Positions 54,005 through 63,607 of a stretch of 64,000 nt of DNA are shown in pieces. Below the pieces are notes generated by a model. It was not told the origin of the DNA, did not search any database, and saw only the letters and a program-made list of their open reading frames with translations. The stretch is from the NCBI GenBank assembly GCA_009594865.1, contig VOPT01000018.1, positions 1-64,000 of the forward strand, in the 5' to 3' direction. How positions within the stretch are numbered: the stretch's first letter is position 1; every line of letters starts with the position of its first letter. A program made the position numbers and the translations under genes. The DNA comes from Nitrospira sp. (GTDB lineage: Bacteria; Nitrospirota; Nitrospiria; Nitrospirales; Nitrospiraceae).

Positions 54005-54882
54005 GGCTTCTTTCTGTCTCCATGAATGGCCTGAAGCAGCTTCTGCGCCGCATCGGCATCCTCATAGGGAGCGGTGATGATGAGCACTTCGTCTAGCTTC
54101 GAGAGATCTACCTCCGGCTCGATTTCGGCGGATTGAAAGAGATCCCCTTCCGACTTTTCGACCTGAATCAGGCTTCCGATAGCCAACCCTCGAGGAAACG
54201 CCCCGGTCAGCCCCGAGGTCACCACGCGATCGCCGGCCTGAACTCTCGATAACAGCGGAATGTACTTGAGCCGCGCGCGACCGTGACTGGTTCCCTCGAC
54301 GATTCCCTCATCGCGAGTCCGCTGCACGACGCCGGCAATCGCATTATTCGGGTCGGTGACCAATAACACCACCGACGAGGTCGAATTGGTTTTCACCACC
54401 CGGCCGACAACACCGGCCGGGGTGATCACACCCATTTCAGTTCGCACTCCGTCACTCTCACCTTTATTGAGGATCATTCCGCGGTACCAGTTCGTGGCAT
54501 CCCGCCCGATGACCTGCGCCGCCAGGGTCTGAGACGGCGATTGCTGCTTAAAATTCAGCAAGGTCTCATACCGTTGTACGGCGGTCATCGATTCCCGTAG
54601 CTGATTATTCTGTCCCTTGAGTAATTCAATGTCGCGATGAAGCTGACGATTTTCCTCATGCACACTCTGCAAGGCGACATAACCATTCCACATGTCGGCA
54701 ATGCCGTGATCCACGGAGGAAAATGCGGCGAGTGGAAGACTGAGGACTTGACCGAGCGGTCCACCGACGTACTGCAGCAACCTCTGGCTTTGGCTAGGAA
54801 GAAGTAAGAGGGCGACGAGCAGGCAGGCGAACAAGACGATGGCGAGACGCCGGGTGCCGTATGTTGAGCGCGATATAGCCAT
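54001..54882 (-). CDS. mreC: Rod shape-determining protein MreC
   Basis: A 293-residue bitopic protein. An N-terminal membrane helix (~10-30) is followed by a coiled coil (~60-100, VALQSVHEENRQLHRDIELLKGQNNQLRE) and the periplasmic beta domain, with GVITPAGVVGRVVKTN, VLLVTDPNNAIAG and DRVVTSGLTGAFPRGLAIG. ATG 54882 is chosen; the GTG at 54888 is two codons upstream. It connects MreB/MreD to PBP2. Downstream gene mreD overlaps by four bases. Confidence 0.95.
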   Translation of the reverse strand: MAISRSTYGTRRLAIVLFACLLVALLLLPSQSQRLLQYVGGPLGQVLSLPLAAFSSVDHGIADMWNGYVALQSVHEENRQLHRDIELLKGQNNQLRESMTAVQRYETLLNFKQQSPSQTLAAQVIGRDATNWYRGMILNKGESDGVRTEMGVITPAGVVGRVVKTNSTSSVVLLVTDPNNAIAGVVQRTRDEGIVEGTSHGRARLKYIPLLSRVQAGDRVVTSGLTGAFPRGLAIGSLIQVEKSEGDLFQSAEIEPEVDLSKLDEVLIITAPYEDADAAQKLLQAIHGDRKKP

Positions 54883-54900
54883 CCACACTCGGGATGGAGG

Positions 54901-55980
<1,080 letters not shown>

Positions 55981-55998
55981 TCAGCAGTATCGAGGCAT

Positions 55999-56457
55999 TC
56001 AGTCCGATACATCCAGCTGTCCGCTCTCCAGCACTTGCGTCTTGGCAATTTCATCGCCCAACCGACGACCTTGTTCGTTCCCGATGACCAACAACCCTTC
56101 CAGCGACAGGACCGCGCCCCACCCGATCCAACCCACATACGGTATTTCAAACGCCAGCTGTGCCAGACCGCAGGGGAGATTACGAATAATCGACTCCCGG
56201 AATCCCGCCGGGTCCCGCGTACGGGGGACGATGGTTTGAAGTCCGATCAACCGCTTTCCGACACTGCGACCACCACCAAACCCGTCAGCCAACAGGAGAT
56301 AGGCAAGTCCGGCCAGGACACCGATGGGAGAGACCAGTTTGCTCACCGCCGCAACGATCAGAAGATCGATCATTTTTGCGATGAAGCGATTCAGCACCTG
56401 GGCCTTGGGATAGACGCCCAGTTCGACCGGGCTGCGCCCGATTGCCTCCTCCGCCAC
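55999..56457 (-). CDS. RDD family membrane protein
   Basis: An RDD-domain protein with hydrophobic segments at about 28-45 (MIDLLIVAAVSKLVSPIGVLAGLAYLLLADG), ~95-115 and ~118-135; the motif GGGRSVGKRLIGLQTI matches the RDD core. The start is uncertain. I chose GTG 56457, which has GGGGAG seven bases upstream and gives 152 residues; the longer frame to 56628 would overlap the divergent gene at 56621 and add an atypical N-terminus. RDD proteins are often membrane sensors or transporters; function unknown. It precedes mreB. Confidence 0.75.
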   Translation of the reverse strand: MAEEAIGRSPVELGVYPKAQVLNRFIAKMIDLLIVAAVSKLVSPIGVLAGLAYLLLADGFGGGRSVGKRLIGLQTIVPRTRDPAGFRESIIRNLPCGLAQLAFEIPYVGWIGWGAVLSLEGLLVIGNEQGRRLGDEIAKTQVLESGQLDVSD

Positions 56458-56557
56458 CGGAAATCTCCCCAATTCTTCGACACTATAGCAAATCTCTGTG
56501 ACCTGCACAAACAAAGTCGCAATCTTCTCGCACCCGCGCTCCACGCACTTCTTCCTC

Positions 56558-56587
56558 TTGCCTTTGTTGTCGTCGCCTGAGTAGAAT
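56558..56587 (+). promoter_or_regulatory. Promoter of the PpiD/SurA-N-like gene
   Basis: TTGCCT (56558-56563) and TAGAAT (56582-56587) with an 18-base spacer lie 33 bases upstream of ATG 56621, in the 163-base gap left between the divergent genes when the RDD start is placed at 56457. Confidence 0.5.
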
Positions 56588-56620
56588 CCGCGAAACCCCT
56601 GCCGAGAAGAGGCGCATTCA

Positions 56621-57319
56621 ATGATCAAATTATTACGCGAAGCTGCACACGACTATCCGTGGTTTCTGAAGTCCATCATGGGCACGCTTGCCCTGGCGTT
56701 CGTCATTACGATGGGCTGGTGGGGATTCGGCGACCAAGCCGGCAATGTGGTGGCGTCGGTCGGGGATCAAGTCGTGCCGCTGGATGAATATCGTCGCGCC
56801 TATGAAAATACGTATCGCTTTTACAAAGACAAAGGCCAAAACGACATCAAGGATGAGTTCCTCAAGCAGTTTGTGCTCGAACAACTGATCGATAACCGCA
56901 TGTGGCTGCACGTGGCGAAGGAAATGGGGCTCTCGGTCTCAGACGAAGATTTGCGGAAAGCTATCATGCAGCGAACGGAGTTCCAGAAGAATGGCAGCTT
57001 CGATCCCGAGTCCTATCGTCGGCTGCTGGCGGCGAATCGCTTGACCCCCGCATTGTTCGAGGCCATGGAAGCCAAGGACATTCTCACCAACAAAGCGCGG
57101 CTGGTCATCATGGACGCCGTAGCCCTGACACCGGCTGAACATGCAGAGGCTCAGACACTGGTGGCGCGCGAAGGTGAATCTGATCCGGCCAAAGCCGCCA
57201 TTGCAAAGGAACGGGTCTTCCAGAATCTGCTGTTCCAAAAACAGCAGCGGGCATTAATGGCCTATTCGGAATCGATGAAGAGCAAAGTTCCCGTGAAAAT
57301 TCACAAAGAGCTTATGTAA
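56621..57319 (+). CDS. Membrane-anchored SurA-N/PpiD-like chaperone lacking a PPIase domain
   Basis: A 232-residue protein. An N-terminal membrane anchor (~15-40, PWFLKSIMGTLALAFVITMGWWGFG) is followed by a helical SurA_N-type chaperone domain (~45-175) with VASVGDQVVPLDEYRRAYENTYRFYKD and EFLKQFVLEQLIDNRMWLHVAKEMGLSVSDEDLRKAI, close to PpiD. The parvulin PPIase domain normally following is absent; only ~50 helical residues remain. It probably escorts exported proteins at the periplasmic side. The SD AGAGG and the promoter at 56558-56587 support ATG 56621. Its end overlaps the convergent queA by eight bases. Confidence 0.85.
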   Translation: MIKLLREAAHDYPWFLKSIMGTLALAFVITMGWWGFGDQAGNVVASVGDQVVPLDEYRRAYENTYRFYKDKGQNDIKDEFLKQFVLEQLIDNRMWLHVAKEMGLSVSDEDLRKAIMQRTEFQKNGSFDPESYRRLLAANRLTPALFEAMEAKDILTNKARLVIMDAVALTPAEHAEAQTLVAREGESDPAKAAIAKERVFQNLLFQKQQRALMAYSESMKSKVPVKIHKELM

Positions 57320-58352
57320 CGGTGGGCACTCCCCCCGCGATCAACATCGCATCCCCGTAACTATAGAACCGATATCGTTCAACCACTGCCTCTTCGTAGG
57401 CAGCTCGAAGCGGTTCCAATCCCACAAACGCAGAGACCAGCATGAGCAGCGTCGTTCGCGGCAGGTGGAAATTGGTCACCAGCGCGTCGATGACCTGAAA
57501 TTCAAACCCGGGTGTGATGAATAAATCGGCCGGTCCCTGGAACGGCTGGATTCCACGACCTGCGTGGCCTGCGGTCTCTAATGCACGCACCACCGTCGTT
57601 CCAACCGCCACCACCCGATTTCCTCGCTGGTGTGCCTGGCGAATCTGCTCGACCGTGCGAGCAGTCACCTCCACCTGCTCGGCCAGCATCCGGTGTTCTT
57701 CAATCCGGTCGCTCTTCACGCTGCGGAACGTGCCGGGCCCCACGTGCAATGTCACCTCCGCCATCTCAATGCCTTTGGCGGTCAAGGTCTCCACTAATTC
57801 TGGCGTAAAATGAAGTCCCGCCGTCGGGGCCGCAATGGCGCCCTCCTGTTGAGCGAACATGGTTTGATACCAGTGCTGGTCGTCCGGCGAGGGCTCGCGT
57901 TTGATATAAGGCGGCAGCGGCATCGTACCGGTGGCATGCATGAGGTCATAGACGCTCGTCACCCCCGCCACCTTCATTGTGGTCCTGGCCTGACTCCGTT
58001 CCACGATTTCCCCGCACCCGCCGCCTGGAAAATCAATCAGCGATCCCGGCTTGAACCGTCCCTTGATCAGCACTTCCCACAGGCCCTGCCCCAGATCCTG
58101 CACAAACAGCAGGTCAAGCAGTTTCCCCGTCGAACGCGTCCGGCCCGGCATTCGCGCCGGCATGACCTTGGTGTTGTTCACGACAATGAGATCCCCTGGT
58201 TGGAGCAGCAATGGAAGATCCGCCACCCGGCGGTGCATCCGCGCGTGGCTGCTGCGGTCCATGACCAGCAGACGCGCATCATGACGAGGCATCACCGGAT
58301 GGTCGGCCACAAGCGCCGGATCAAATGGGAAATCAAACTCGCTGAGCAACAT
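57312..58352 (-). CDS. queA: S-adenosylmethionine:tRNA ribosyltransferase-isomerase QueA
   Basis: A 346-residue QueA. It transfers and isomerises the ribose of SAM to preQ1 in tRNA anticodons, giving epoxyqueuosine. Motifs include FDFPFDPALVADHP, HRRVADLPLLLQPGDLIVVNNTKVMPARM, AAPTAGLHFTPELVETL (~180) and NFHLPRTTLLMLVSAF (~297). The ATG at 58352 overlaps the spoIID-like stop (TGATG), so it is the last gene of a long minus-strand series. No other queuosine genes are in the window. Confidence 0.97.
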   Translation of the reverse strand: MLLSEFDFPFDPALVADHPVMPRHDARLLVMDRSSHARMHRRVADLPLLLQPGDLIVVNNTKVMPARMPGRTRSTGKLLDLLFVQDLGQGLWEVLIKGRFKPGSLIDFPGGGCGEIVERSQARTTMKVAGVTSVYDLMHATGTMPLPPYIKREPSPDDQHWYQTMFAQQEGAIAAPTAGLHFTPELVETLTAKGIEMAEVTLHVGPGTFRSVKSDRIEEHRMLAEQVEVTARTVEQIRQAHQRGNRVVAVGTTVVRALETAGHAGRGIQPFQGPADLFITPGFEFQVIDALVTNFHLPRTTLLMLVSAFVGLEPLRAAYEEAVVERYRFYSYGDAMLIAGGVPTVT

Positions 58353-59560
58353 CAGGGGGTTGGAATAACCGGCATCATCAACTGCGACAAGGCCGAGTTA
58401 CGTAATTCGGTTCCAGGATAGTAATACTGCAGGATACTGCTGTACGAATACCCGAGTTCAGCCAATTCTTTTGCGCCCCACTGACACAGCCCCACCGCAT
58501 GGCCTGCGCCGTAACCGGCGAACACCACCTCGGCGCCGATCGATTCCACCTCGAATTGCGTGCTCGGAATGACGGTATACCCCGCCGCCTTGCGAAGGTC
58601 TTCGCCGCGTAACAGCGTCTCCCCGCCGGAATGCAAAATCCGCAAGCGCGCGACTCTCCCGGCGCGACTGAAGGCGATGGGCGTCATCGTCGCGATGGTT
58701 CCCACTGCGAATCCCTGATGGCGCAGGTTCTTTTCGAGCTGTTCGATTTTCACACTGGCCTTCCACTGATAATAGGGCGACTCCAGGTCGAAGGGACATT
58801 CGACCCCCTTAAGGTACGGGAGATCTTTATTGGCCCAGACGTTCACCGCATCTTCCGTCGGTCCGGCAGCGGTGGAAGAGAAGGCGGCATAAATGGGAGC
58901 CTGCTGATGCGTCACGACAATGCTCCTGGTCGACTCGACGGCATCTTCAACCCGATGATCGACCCCGGTGCGGCCACGATAGACCTGATCTTGAATGGTG
59001 GCCATGACGTCATAGTCCCGCGCGGCACTGAGCATCTTGTTATACAAGGCATATGTCCGCGCCGCCACGGCCTGCACCTTTAGCATCTCCGGATGCCAGG
59101 CCGAACTGACTTCGGATGGCACCACGCCCTTCACATATTCCTCCAAATCCACCTGATTGACGACAGCGACCGCATGCCCTTTGCGCGACACCCGCACGGT
59201 TCCACTGATCGGAAGAGGAGTGGCAGCGGATCCTCCCTCTTTCCCCACGACCAGGGTCAGATTGTGCCGCAGGGATCGGATGAGTACCTGTCCGCCCATA
59301 ATACGTCGGCCATCCACATGTAAGCCGTCCGCTCTGGCGGTGAGATGGATTGGTCCATGCAAGGTTTTCGTGTCGCCCGTCTCCGTCACAAGAGCCAGCG
59401 GCCCCTCGGAGCGCACATCGACGAACGGCGCTTCCTGTACGAGTAAGACACGAATGGATTCGGCTGAGGCAGACTGCGCGCAGACGATACCAGCGAGCGT
59501 CATGACTCCCGCTGCGACGAAACTGAAGGCGCGATGTGGAATCAGCGGCGAAAGATCCAT
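58352..59560 (-). CDS. SpoIID/LytB-domain protein (peptidoglycan lytic-type)
   Basis: A 402-residue exported protein. A signal peptide (~1-32, ending AQSASAES) precedes a SpoIID domain (~140-390) with LEEYVKGVVPSEVSSAWHPEMLKVQAVAARTYALYNK, FSSTAAGPTEDAVNVWANKDLPYL and HAVGLCQWGAKELAELGYSYSSILQYYYPGTEL. SpoIID in sporulating bacteria cleaves denuded peptidoglycan; in non-sporulating bacteria related proteins contribute to wall remodelling. ATG 59560 is chosen because it puts the signal peptide at the N-terminus. It overlaps the DUF2905 gene by 19 bases and is coupled to queA. Confidence 0.92.
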   Translation of the reverse strand: MDLSPLIPHRAFSFVAAGVMTLAGIVCAQSASAESIRVLLVQEAPFVDVRSEGPLALVTETGDTKTLHGPIHLTARADGLHVDGRRIMGGQVLIRSLRHNLTLVVGKEGGSAATPLPISGTVRVSRKGHAVAVVNQVDLEEYVKGVVPSEVSSAWHPEMLKVQAVAARTYALYNKMLSAARDYDVMATIQDQVYRGRTGVDHRVEDAVESTRSIVVTHQQAPIYAAFSSTAAGPTEDAVNVWANKDLPYLKGVECPFDLESPYYQWKASVKIEQLEKNLRHQGFAVGTIATMTPIAFSRAGRVARLRILHSGGETLLRGEDLRKAAGYTVIPSTQFEVESIGAEVVFAGYGAGHAVGLCQWGAKELAELGYSYSSILQYYYPGTELRNSALSQLMMPVIPTP

Positions 59561-59796
59561 GAAAGGATATAGAACACAACGCTCAACAGAATGCTGAGCA
59601 CAAGACTGGTTGCAATCGGCACGTAGAGACTGAATCGCTCTCGCGTAATCGACAGATCGCCGGGTAATCGACCGATCCATCCGAAGGCCGCGCCGGCACT
59701 GGACCATCGTTCAACCAGCGTCAGCAGCACGCCAACGCCGGCCAGGACCAGTCCTGCGATGATGAACAGCCGACCGATCCCGTTCCAGGCATCCAT
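59542..59796 (-). CDS. DUF2905 family small membrane protein
   Basis: An 84-residue protein with two transmembrane helices (~8-28 and ~57-80) and the DUF2905 signature GWIGRLPGDLSITRERFSLYVPIATSLVLSILLSV. Function unknown in the family; often encoded near queA or spoIID-like genes. It starts at ATG 59796, three bases after asd, and overlaps the spoIID-like gene by 19 bases, so it is in the same operon. Confidence 0.9.
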   Translation of the reverse strand: MDAWNGIGRLFIIAGLVLAGVGVLLTLVERWSSAGAAFGWIGRLPGDLSITRERFSLYVPIATSLVLSILLSVVFYILSWIFRR

Positions 59797-59799
59797 AGT

Positions 59800-60819
59800 T
59801 CATTGTATCAAACATTCGGCAATTTGAACGGCATTCAGCGCAGCGCCCTTCCGGAGATTGTCGCTGACGACCCACAGATTCAGTCCATTGGTGATGGACT
59901 CGTCGACGCGCACCCGTCCGACATAGACCTCGTCCTTGCCGGAAACGTCGAACGGCATGGGATAAAGTTTCTTTAACGGATCGTCATAGACAATGACGCC
60001 AGACATCTCGGCGATGGCTGCCCGCGCATCGTTGGCCTTCAATGGGCGCTCGAGTTCCACGTTAATCGCTTCGGAATGGCAGCGCAGCACCGGGACACGT
60101 ACAGTGGTGGCGGTCACACGGAGCTCAGGCATCTCCAGTATCTTGCGCGTCTCCTGGACAATTTTGACTTCTTCAGAACAATCTCCGCCGTCTCCAAACG
60201 ACCCGACTTGCGGCAAGAGGTTGAAGGCAATCTGATAGGGGTAGACCTGCACTTTCACATCCTGGAAGGAAATCAGCGCCTTGGTCTGGTCCACTAATTC
60301 ATCCATGGCGGCTGATCCGGTCCCGGACACCGATTGAAAGGTGGTCACCACAACACGTTTGATCCCCGCAACATCGCGCAACGGCTTGAGCGCCATCACT
60401 AACGGGGTGGTCGTACAGTTCGGAATGGCCACGATGCCGCGCTTCATCGACTGGAGCGCCGCCGCATTCACCTCCGGCACAACGAGTGGAACGTTTGGAT
60501 CCATCCGGAACACAGCACTGTCATCGATGACCACAATGCCGGCCGCGCCCAACCGGACGCCATAGTCCCGGCTGATGGCATCGGTCGCGGAAATGAACGC
60601 AATGTCTACTCCCGCAAACGAAGAGGCCTCCGTCAGCTCCTCCACTTTGTATTCTTTGCCCTGACAGGAGAGCATCTCACCGGCCGAACGCTTCGACGAA
60701 AACAGCCGCAGCGTCTCAATCGGGAAATTACGTTCTTCCAGAATCTCGAGACTTTCTTTCCCGACCGCTCCCGTAGCCCCCAGCACCGCTACCGTATAGG
60801 CCTGCTTCTTCTTCAACAT
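59800..60819 (-). CDS. asd: Aspartate-semialdehyde dehydrogenase
   Basis: A 339-residue enzyme converting aspartyl phosphate to aspartate semialdehyde, the branch point to lysine/diaminopimelate, methionine and threonine. NADP-binding GATGAVG lies at 14-20. The catalytic Cys135 is in AIPNCTTTPLVMALKPL; the substrate-binding QSVSGTGSAAMDEL and the active-site His in VPVLRCHSEAI are present. ATG 60819 is chosen since AAGGA lies about eight bases upstream; the longer frame reaching 60900 lies inside the preceding gene. Diaminopimelate supply links it loosely to the wall genes. Confidence 0.98.
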   Translation of the reverse strand: MLKKKQAYTVAVLGATGAVGKESLEILEERNFPIETLRLFSSKRSAGEMLSCQGKEYKVEELTEASSFAGVDIAFISATDAISRDYGVRLGAAGIVVIDDSAVFRMDPNVPLVVPEVNAAALQSMKRGIVAIPNCTTTPLVMALKPLRDVAGIKRVVVTTFQSVSGTGSAAMDELVDQTKALISFQDVKVQVYPYQIAFNLLPQVGSFGDGGDCSEEVKIVQETRKILEMPELRVTATTVRVPVLRCHSEAINVELERPLKANDARAAIAEMSGVIVYDDPLKKLYPMPFDVSGKDEVYVGRVRVDESITNGLNLWVVSDNLRKGAALNAVQIAECLIQ

Positions 60820-60829
60820 GATACTGTCC

Positions 60830-62044
60830 TTACGCAGTCGCTGTGAGAACCCTGATGCGGTGATTGAACGTATCCGCCACATATACGGTTCCGGTCGCAT
60901 CGACTGCTACGCCGAATGGATAACTGAGACTGCCTGCCAATGCGTCGCCGGCGTCGCCCCCGAACTGTGCGACGCCGGTCCCTGACAAGCGCGTGATGGT
61001 TTTCGTGCGCCCATTCCAGACTCGAATCAAATGACTGTCTGAATCCGTGATATACACGTTCCCATCGTGATCAACGGCCAAGCCGGCTGGACGTGAGAGA
61101 CTTGGTGACGCAGGCTCCTCAGGGCCCTGATAGCGGTAGGTGCCGCCGTCTCCCGCCACCGTGGCAATCTGACCCGTCACCGGATCGACCGACCGTATCC
61201 GGCTGTTGAAAGTATCCGCGATATACAACAGCCCATCATCGCCAACTGCCACGCCGCTCGGCCCTGCCAAACTGGTCTGCACAGCCGACACCTGATCGCC
61301 GCTGTAAGCCGCCGATCCGTCGCCGGCCGCCGTGGTGATGATCCCGGTTGCGAAGTCGACTCGGCGAACGCGATTATTGCTTTGATCGGCAATGTACAGG
61401 GCCTCATCAGTCACGGCTAAGCCAGTAGGCTCGTTGATTGCCGCCTGGACCGCCGGTCCGCCGTCGCCGGAATACCGCGCCTGACCTGTGCCGGCCATGT
61501 GGGTGATGATTCCGGTTTTCGCGTCGACCTTTCGAACACGATGATTCATCGTGTCGGCAATGTAGAGGTTCCCCGCACGATCCACGGCCACGGCACTTGG
61601 AAAGTTCAGCCGCGCGCGGCGAGCCGGGCCTCCGTCTCCTGATTCCTGCTCAATGGTCAGACGTCCTCCGGTGACATACCGGACGGTACCGCTCAGATCC
61701 GTGACCTGGGTGTACGCCTTCGTGCTGTCTGCCGAGGTGTCGGCAAAAGGATCCTCTTCTTCTTGCGATGCCATCGCGACAGGCTCCGGCGTCATCATGG
61801 CTCCCGCCGTTGCGCCAAGCCCCACTCCAGCGACCGTCGCGATCATGCCTGTTTTCCGATCGACCCGGCGCACGACGTGATTCTCCGAGTCCGCAATATA
61901 GACATTTCCTTCACGGTCGACACAGAGCCCTTTCGGCTCATTCAACGAGGCAGCTCCCGCAGGTCCCCCGTCGCCGGCATATCCAGGCTCGCCGGTCCCC
62001 GCAAGCGTGGCGATGACTCTGTATTGTGTGGCGCTGATCGTCAT
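60830..62044 (-). CDS. NHL-repeat beta-propeller protein
   Basis: A 404-residue protein built from about six to seven NHL repeats, each with the pattern P-x-G-L-A-V-D-x-x-G-N-x-Y-I-A-D-S/T-x-N-H-x-V-R-x-V-D (for example starting near residues 36, 150, 205, 262, 318 and 375). Each repeat ends in an IxTVAGxG segment with [YF][ST]GDGG. An acidic insert (~95-120) rich in Glu/Asp/Ser interrupts the propeller. No signal peptide is visible, unlike many NHL proteins, so it may be cytoplasmic. It lies three bases after leuB and 10 bases before asd, as if part of the amino-acid operon. Ligand unknown. Confidence 0.88.
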   Translation of the reverse strand: MTISATQYRVIATLAGTGEPGYAGDGGPAGAASLNEPKGLCVDREGNVYIADSENHVVRRVDRKTGMIATVAGVGLGATAGAMMTPEPVAMASQEEEDPFADTSADSTKAYTQVTDLSGTVRYVTGGRLTIEQESGDGGPARRARLNFPSAVAVDRAGNLYIADTMNHRVRKVDAKTGIITHMAGTGQARYSGDGGPAVQAAINEPTGLAVTDEALYIADQSNNRVRRVDFATGIITTAAGDGSAAYSGDQVSAVQTSLAGPSGVAVGDDGLLYIADTFNSRIRSVDPVTGQIATVAGDGGTYRYQGPEEPASPSLSRPAGLAVDHDGNVYITDSDSHLIRVWNGRTKTITRLSGTGVAQFGGDAGDALAGSLSYPFGVAVDATGTVYVADTFNHRIRVLTATA

Positions 62045-62047
62045 GGC

Positions 62048-63124
62048 TCAGGCGGGAAGATTCTTCACAATCGCATCGCCCATCTCGGTGGTCCCGACCA
62101 ACCGCATGCCTTCGGCATGAATGTCTTTGGTACGGAATCCCAATTCCAGGGTCTTCACAATCGCCTGCTCAATAGCCGCGGCCTCCTTGTCCAACTGAAA
62201 CGCGTAGGCTAGCATCATCGCTCCGGAAGCGATGGTGGCAATCGGATTGGCAATATTCTTTCCAGCGATGTCCGGCGCGCTCCCATGAATCGGTTCAAAG
62301 AGGCCGACCTTGGCGCCGACACTGGCGGAAGGCAGCATGCCGATCGATCCGGTCAGCATCGCGGCTTCGTCGCTCAAGATGTCGCCGAAGATATTGTTGC
62401 AGAGGAGGACATCGAATTGACGTGGATTGCGCACCAGCTGCATGGCGCAATTGTCGACATAGATGTGGCTCAGAGTTACGTCGGCATAGTTTTTGTGAAC
62501 GTCTGTCACCACTCGCCGCCATAATTCGGAGGACTCCAGCACATTGGCCTTGTCGACCGACATGACCTTCTTGCGACGCTTGCGGGCCGCTTCGAACGCC
62601 ACCACCGCAATGCGGCGAATTTCTTCGGTCGTATAGACCTCCGTATTGAACCCGCGCTCTCCGCCACCGGGCAGTTTTTCTACGCCCTTCGGTTTGCCGA
62701 AATAGATGCCGCCGGTCAGCTCGCGGATCACGAGCATATCGATCCCCTCGATGACCTCCCGTCGCAAGGTGGAGGCATCGGCAAGCATGGGATAGAGTTT
62801 CGCCGGGCGCAAATTCGCGTAGAGCCCCAGCTGTTCGCGGAGACCAAGCAAGGCTCGCTCGGGACGGATACTGTAATCCAGGCCTTCCCATTTGGGCCCG
62901 CCGACGGCTCCAAGCAAGACGGCATCGCTGTGTTTGGCGAGTGCGAGTGTCTCTGCCGGAAGAGGAACTCCGACCTTATCAATGGCGTGGCCACCCACAT
63001 CTGCCGATTGAAATTCAAACGTGTGCCCGAACCGCTCCGCCACCGTCTTTAAGACCTTGACCGCTTCGGGAACAATTTCACGGCCGACTCCATCTCCGGC
63101 CAGGACTGCGATTTTTGCTTTCAC
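62048..63124 (-). CDS. leuB: 3-isopropylmalate dehydrogenase
   Basis: A 358-residue LeuB catalysing oxidative decarboxylation of 3-isopropylmalate in leucine synthesis. Characteristic segments: [79 protein letters not shown] and the C-terminal [23 protein letters not shown]. It starts at GTG 63124 with GAGGAG eight bases before it. It follows leuA and a small cupin gene. The stop is three bases from the NHL gene. Confidence 0.98.
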   Translation of the reverse strand: MKAKIAVLAGDGVGREIVPEAVKVLKTVAERFGHTFEFQSADVGGHAIDKVGVPLPAETLALAKHSDAVLLGAVGGPKWEGLDYSIRPERALLGLREQLGLYANLRPAKLYPMLADASTLRREVIEGIDMLVIRELTGGIYFGKPKGVEKLPGGGERGFNTEVYTTEEIRRIAVVAFEAARKRRKKVMSVDKANVLESSELWRRVVTDVHKNYADVTLSHIYVDNCAMQLVRNPRQFDVLLCNNIFGDILSDEAAMLTGSIGMLPSASVGAKVGLFEPIHGSAPDIAGKNIANPIATIASGAMMLAYAFQLDKEAAAIEQAIVKTLELGFRTKDIHAEGMRLVGTTEMGDAIVKNLPA

Positions 63125-63142
63125 GTCGCGCTCTCCTCTTGG

Positions 63143-63505
63143 CTATTCAACGACTGCCTCATCTTCCGCCTTCCAGGCGGGATCGACCAGGCAGAGAAAC
63201 TCGATCGATTCCGTTCCGGTATTGATCAGCGACTGTTTGGCTCCCGGCGGCACATAGATGACGGAGCCTGCCTGCACCGCCGTCGACGCCTCTTCCACCT
63301 TCATCACGCCACGCCCGGCGATGAAGTAATAGACCTCGGACGATTTCAGACGATGCCACAGGGACTGCTGGCCCGGATCGAGCAATCCATGGGCGAGGCT
63401 ATAGCCTAACGTCAGGTCGGCCTTTCCCGGATGCAGCAATTCCCGCAACCTGGTATGGTCACCCGCGAGAAATTCAGGGCATTGTTGAAGGTGCGTGCTG
63501 AACAT
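63143..63505 (-). CDS. Cupin-domain protein
   Basis: A 120-residue single-domain cupin. The beta-barrel core has SLAHGLLDPGQQSLWHRLKSSEVYYFIAGRGVMKVEE (~31-66) and GSVIYVPPGAKQSLINTGTESIEFLCLVDPAW (~75-107). The metal-binding His/Glu set is only partly evident: His46 and Glu52, with the later His replaced by Gln in GAKQS, so metal binding is doubtful. It lies between leuA and leuB in the leucine operon, 18 bases from leuB. Role unknown; a small-molecule binding or isomerase-like function is possible. Confidence 0.88.
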   Translation of the reverse strand: MFSTHLQQCPEFLAGDHTRLRELLHPGKADLTLGYSLAHGLLDPGQQSLWHRLKSSEVYYFIAGRGVMKVEEASTAVQAGSVIYVPPGAKQSLINTGTESIEFLCLVDPAWKAEDEAVVE

Positions 63506-63607
63506 CGTGCGCCGATTCTGATGCTGGGGGCAATGAACGATATCACCCCGCCCTGACCAGCGCGGATACGCTGACCAGGACGGAGGAATCTACCCTGCAG
63601 GTTGGGA

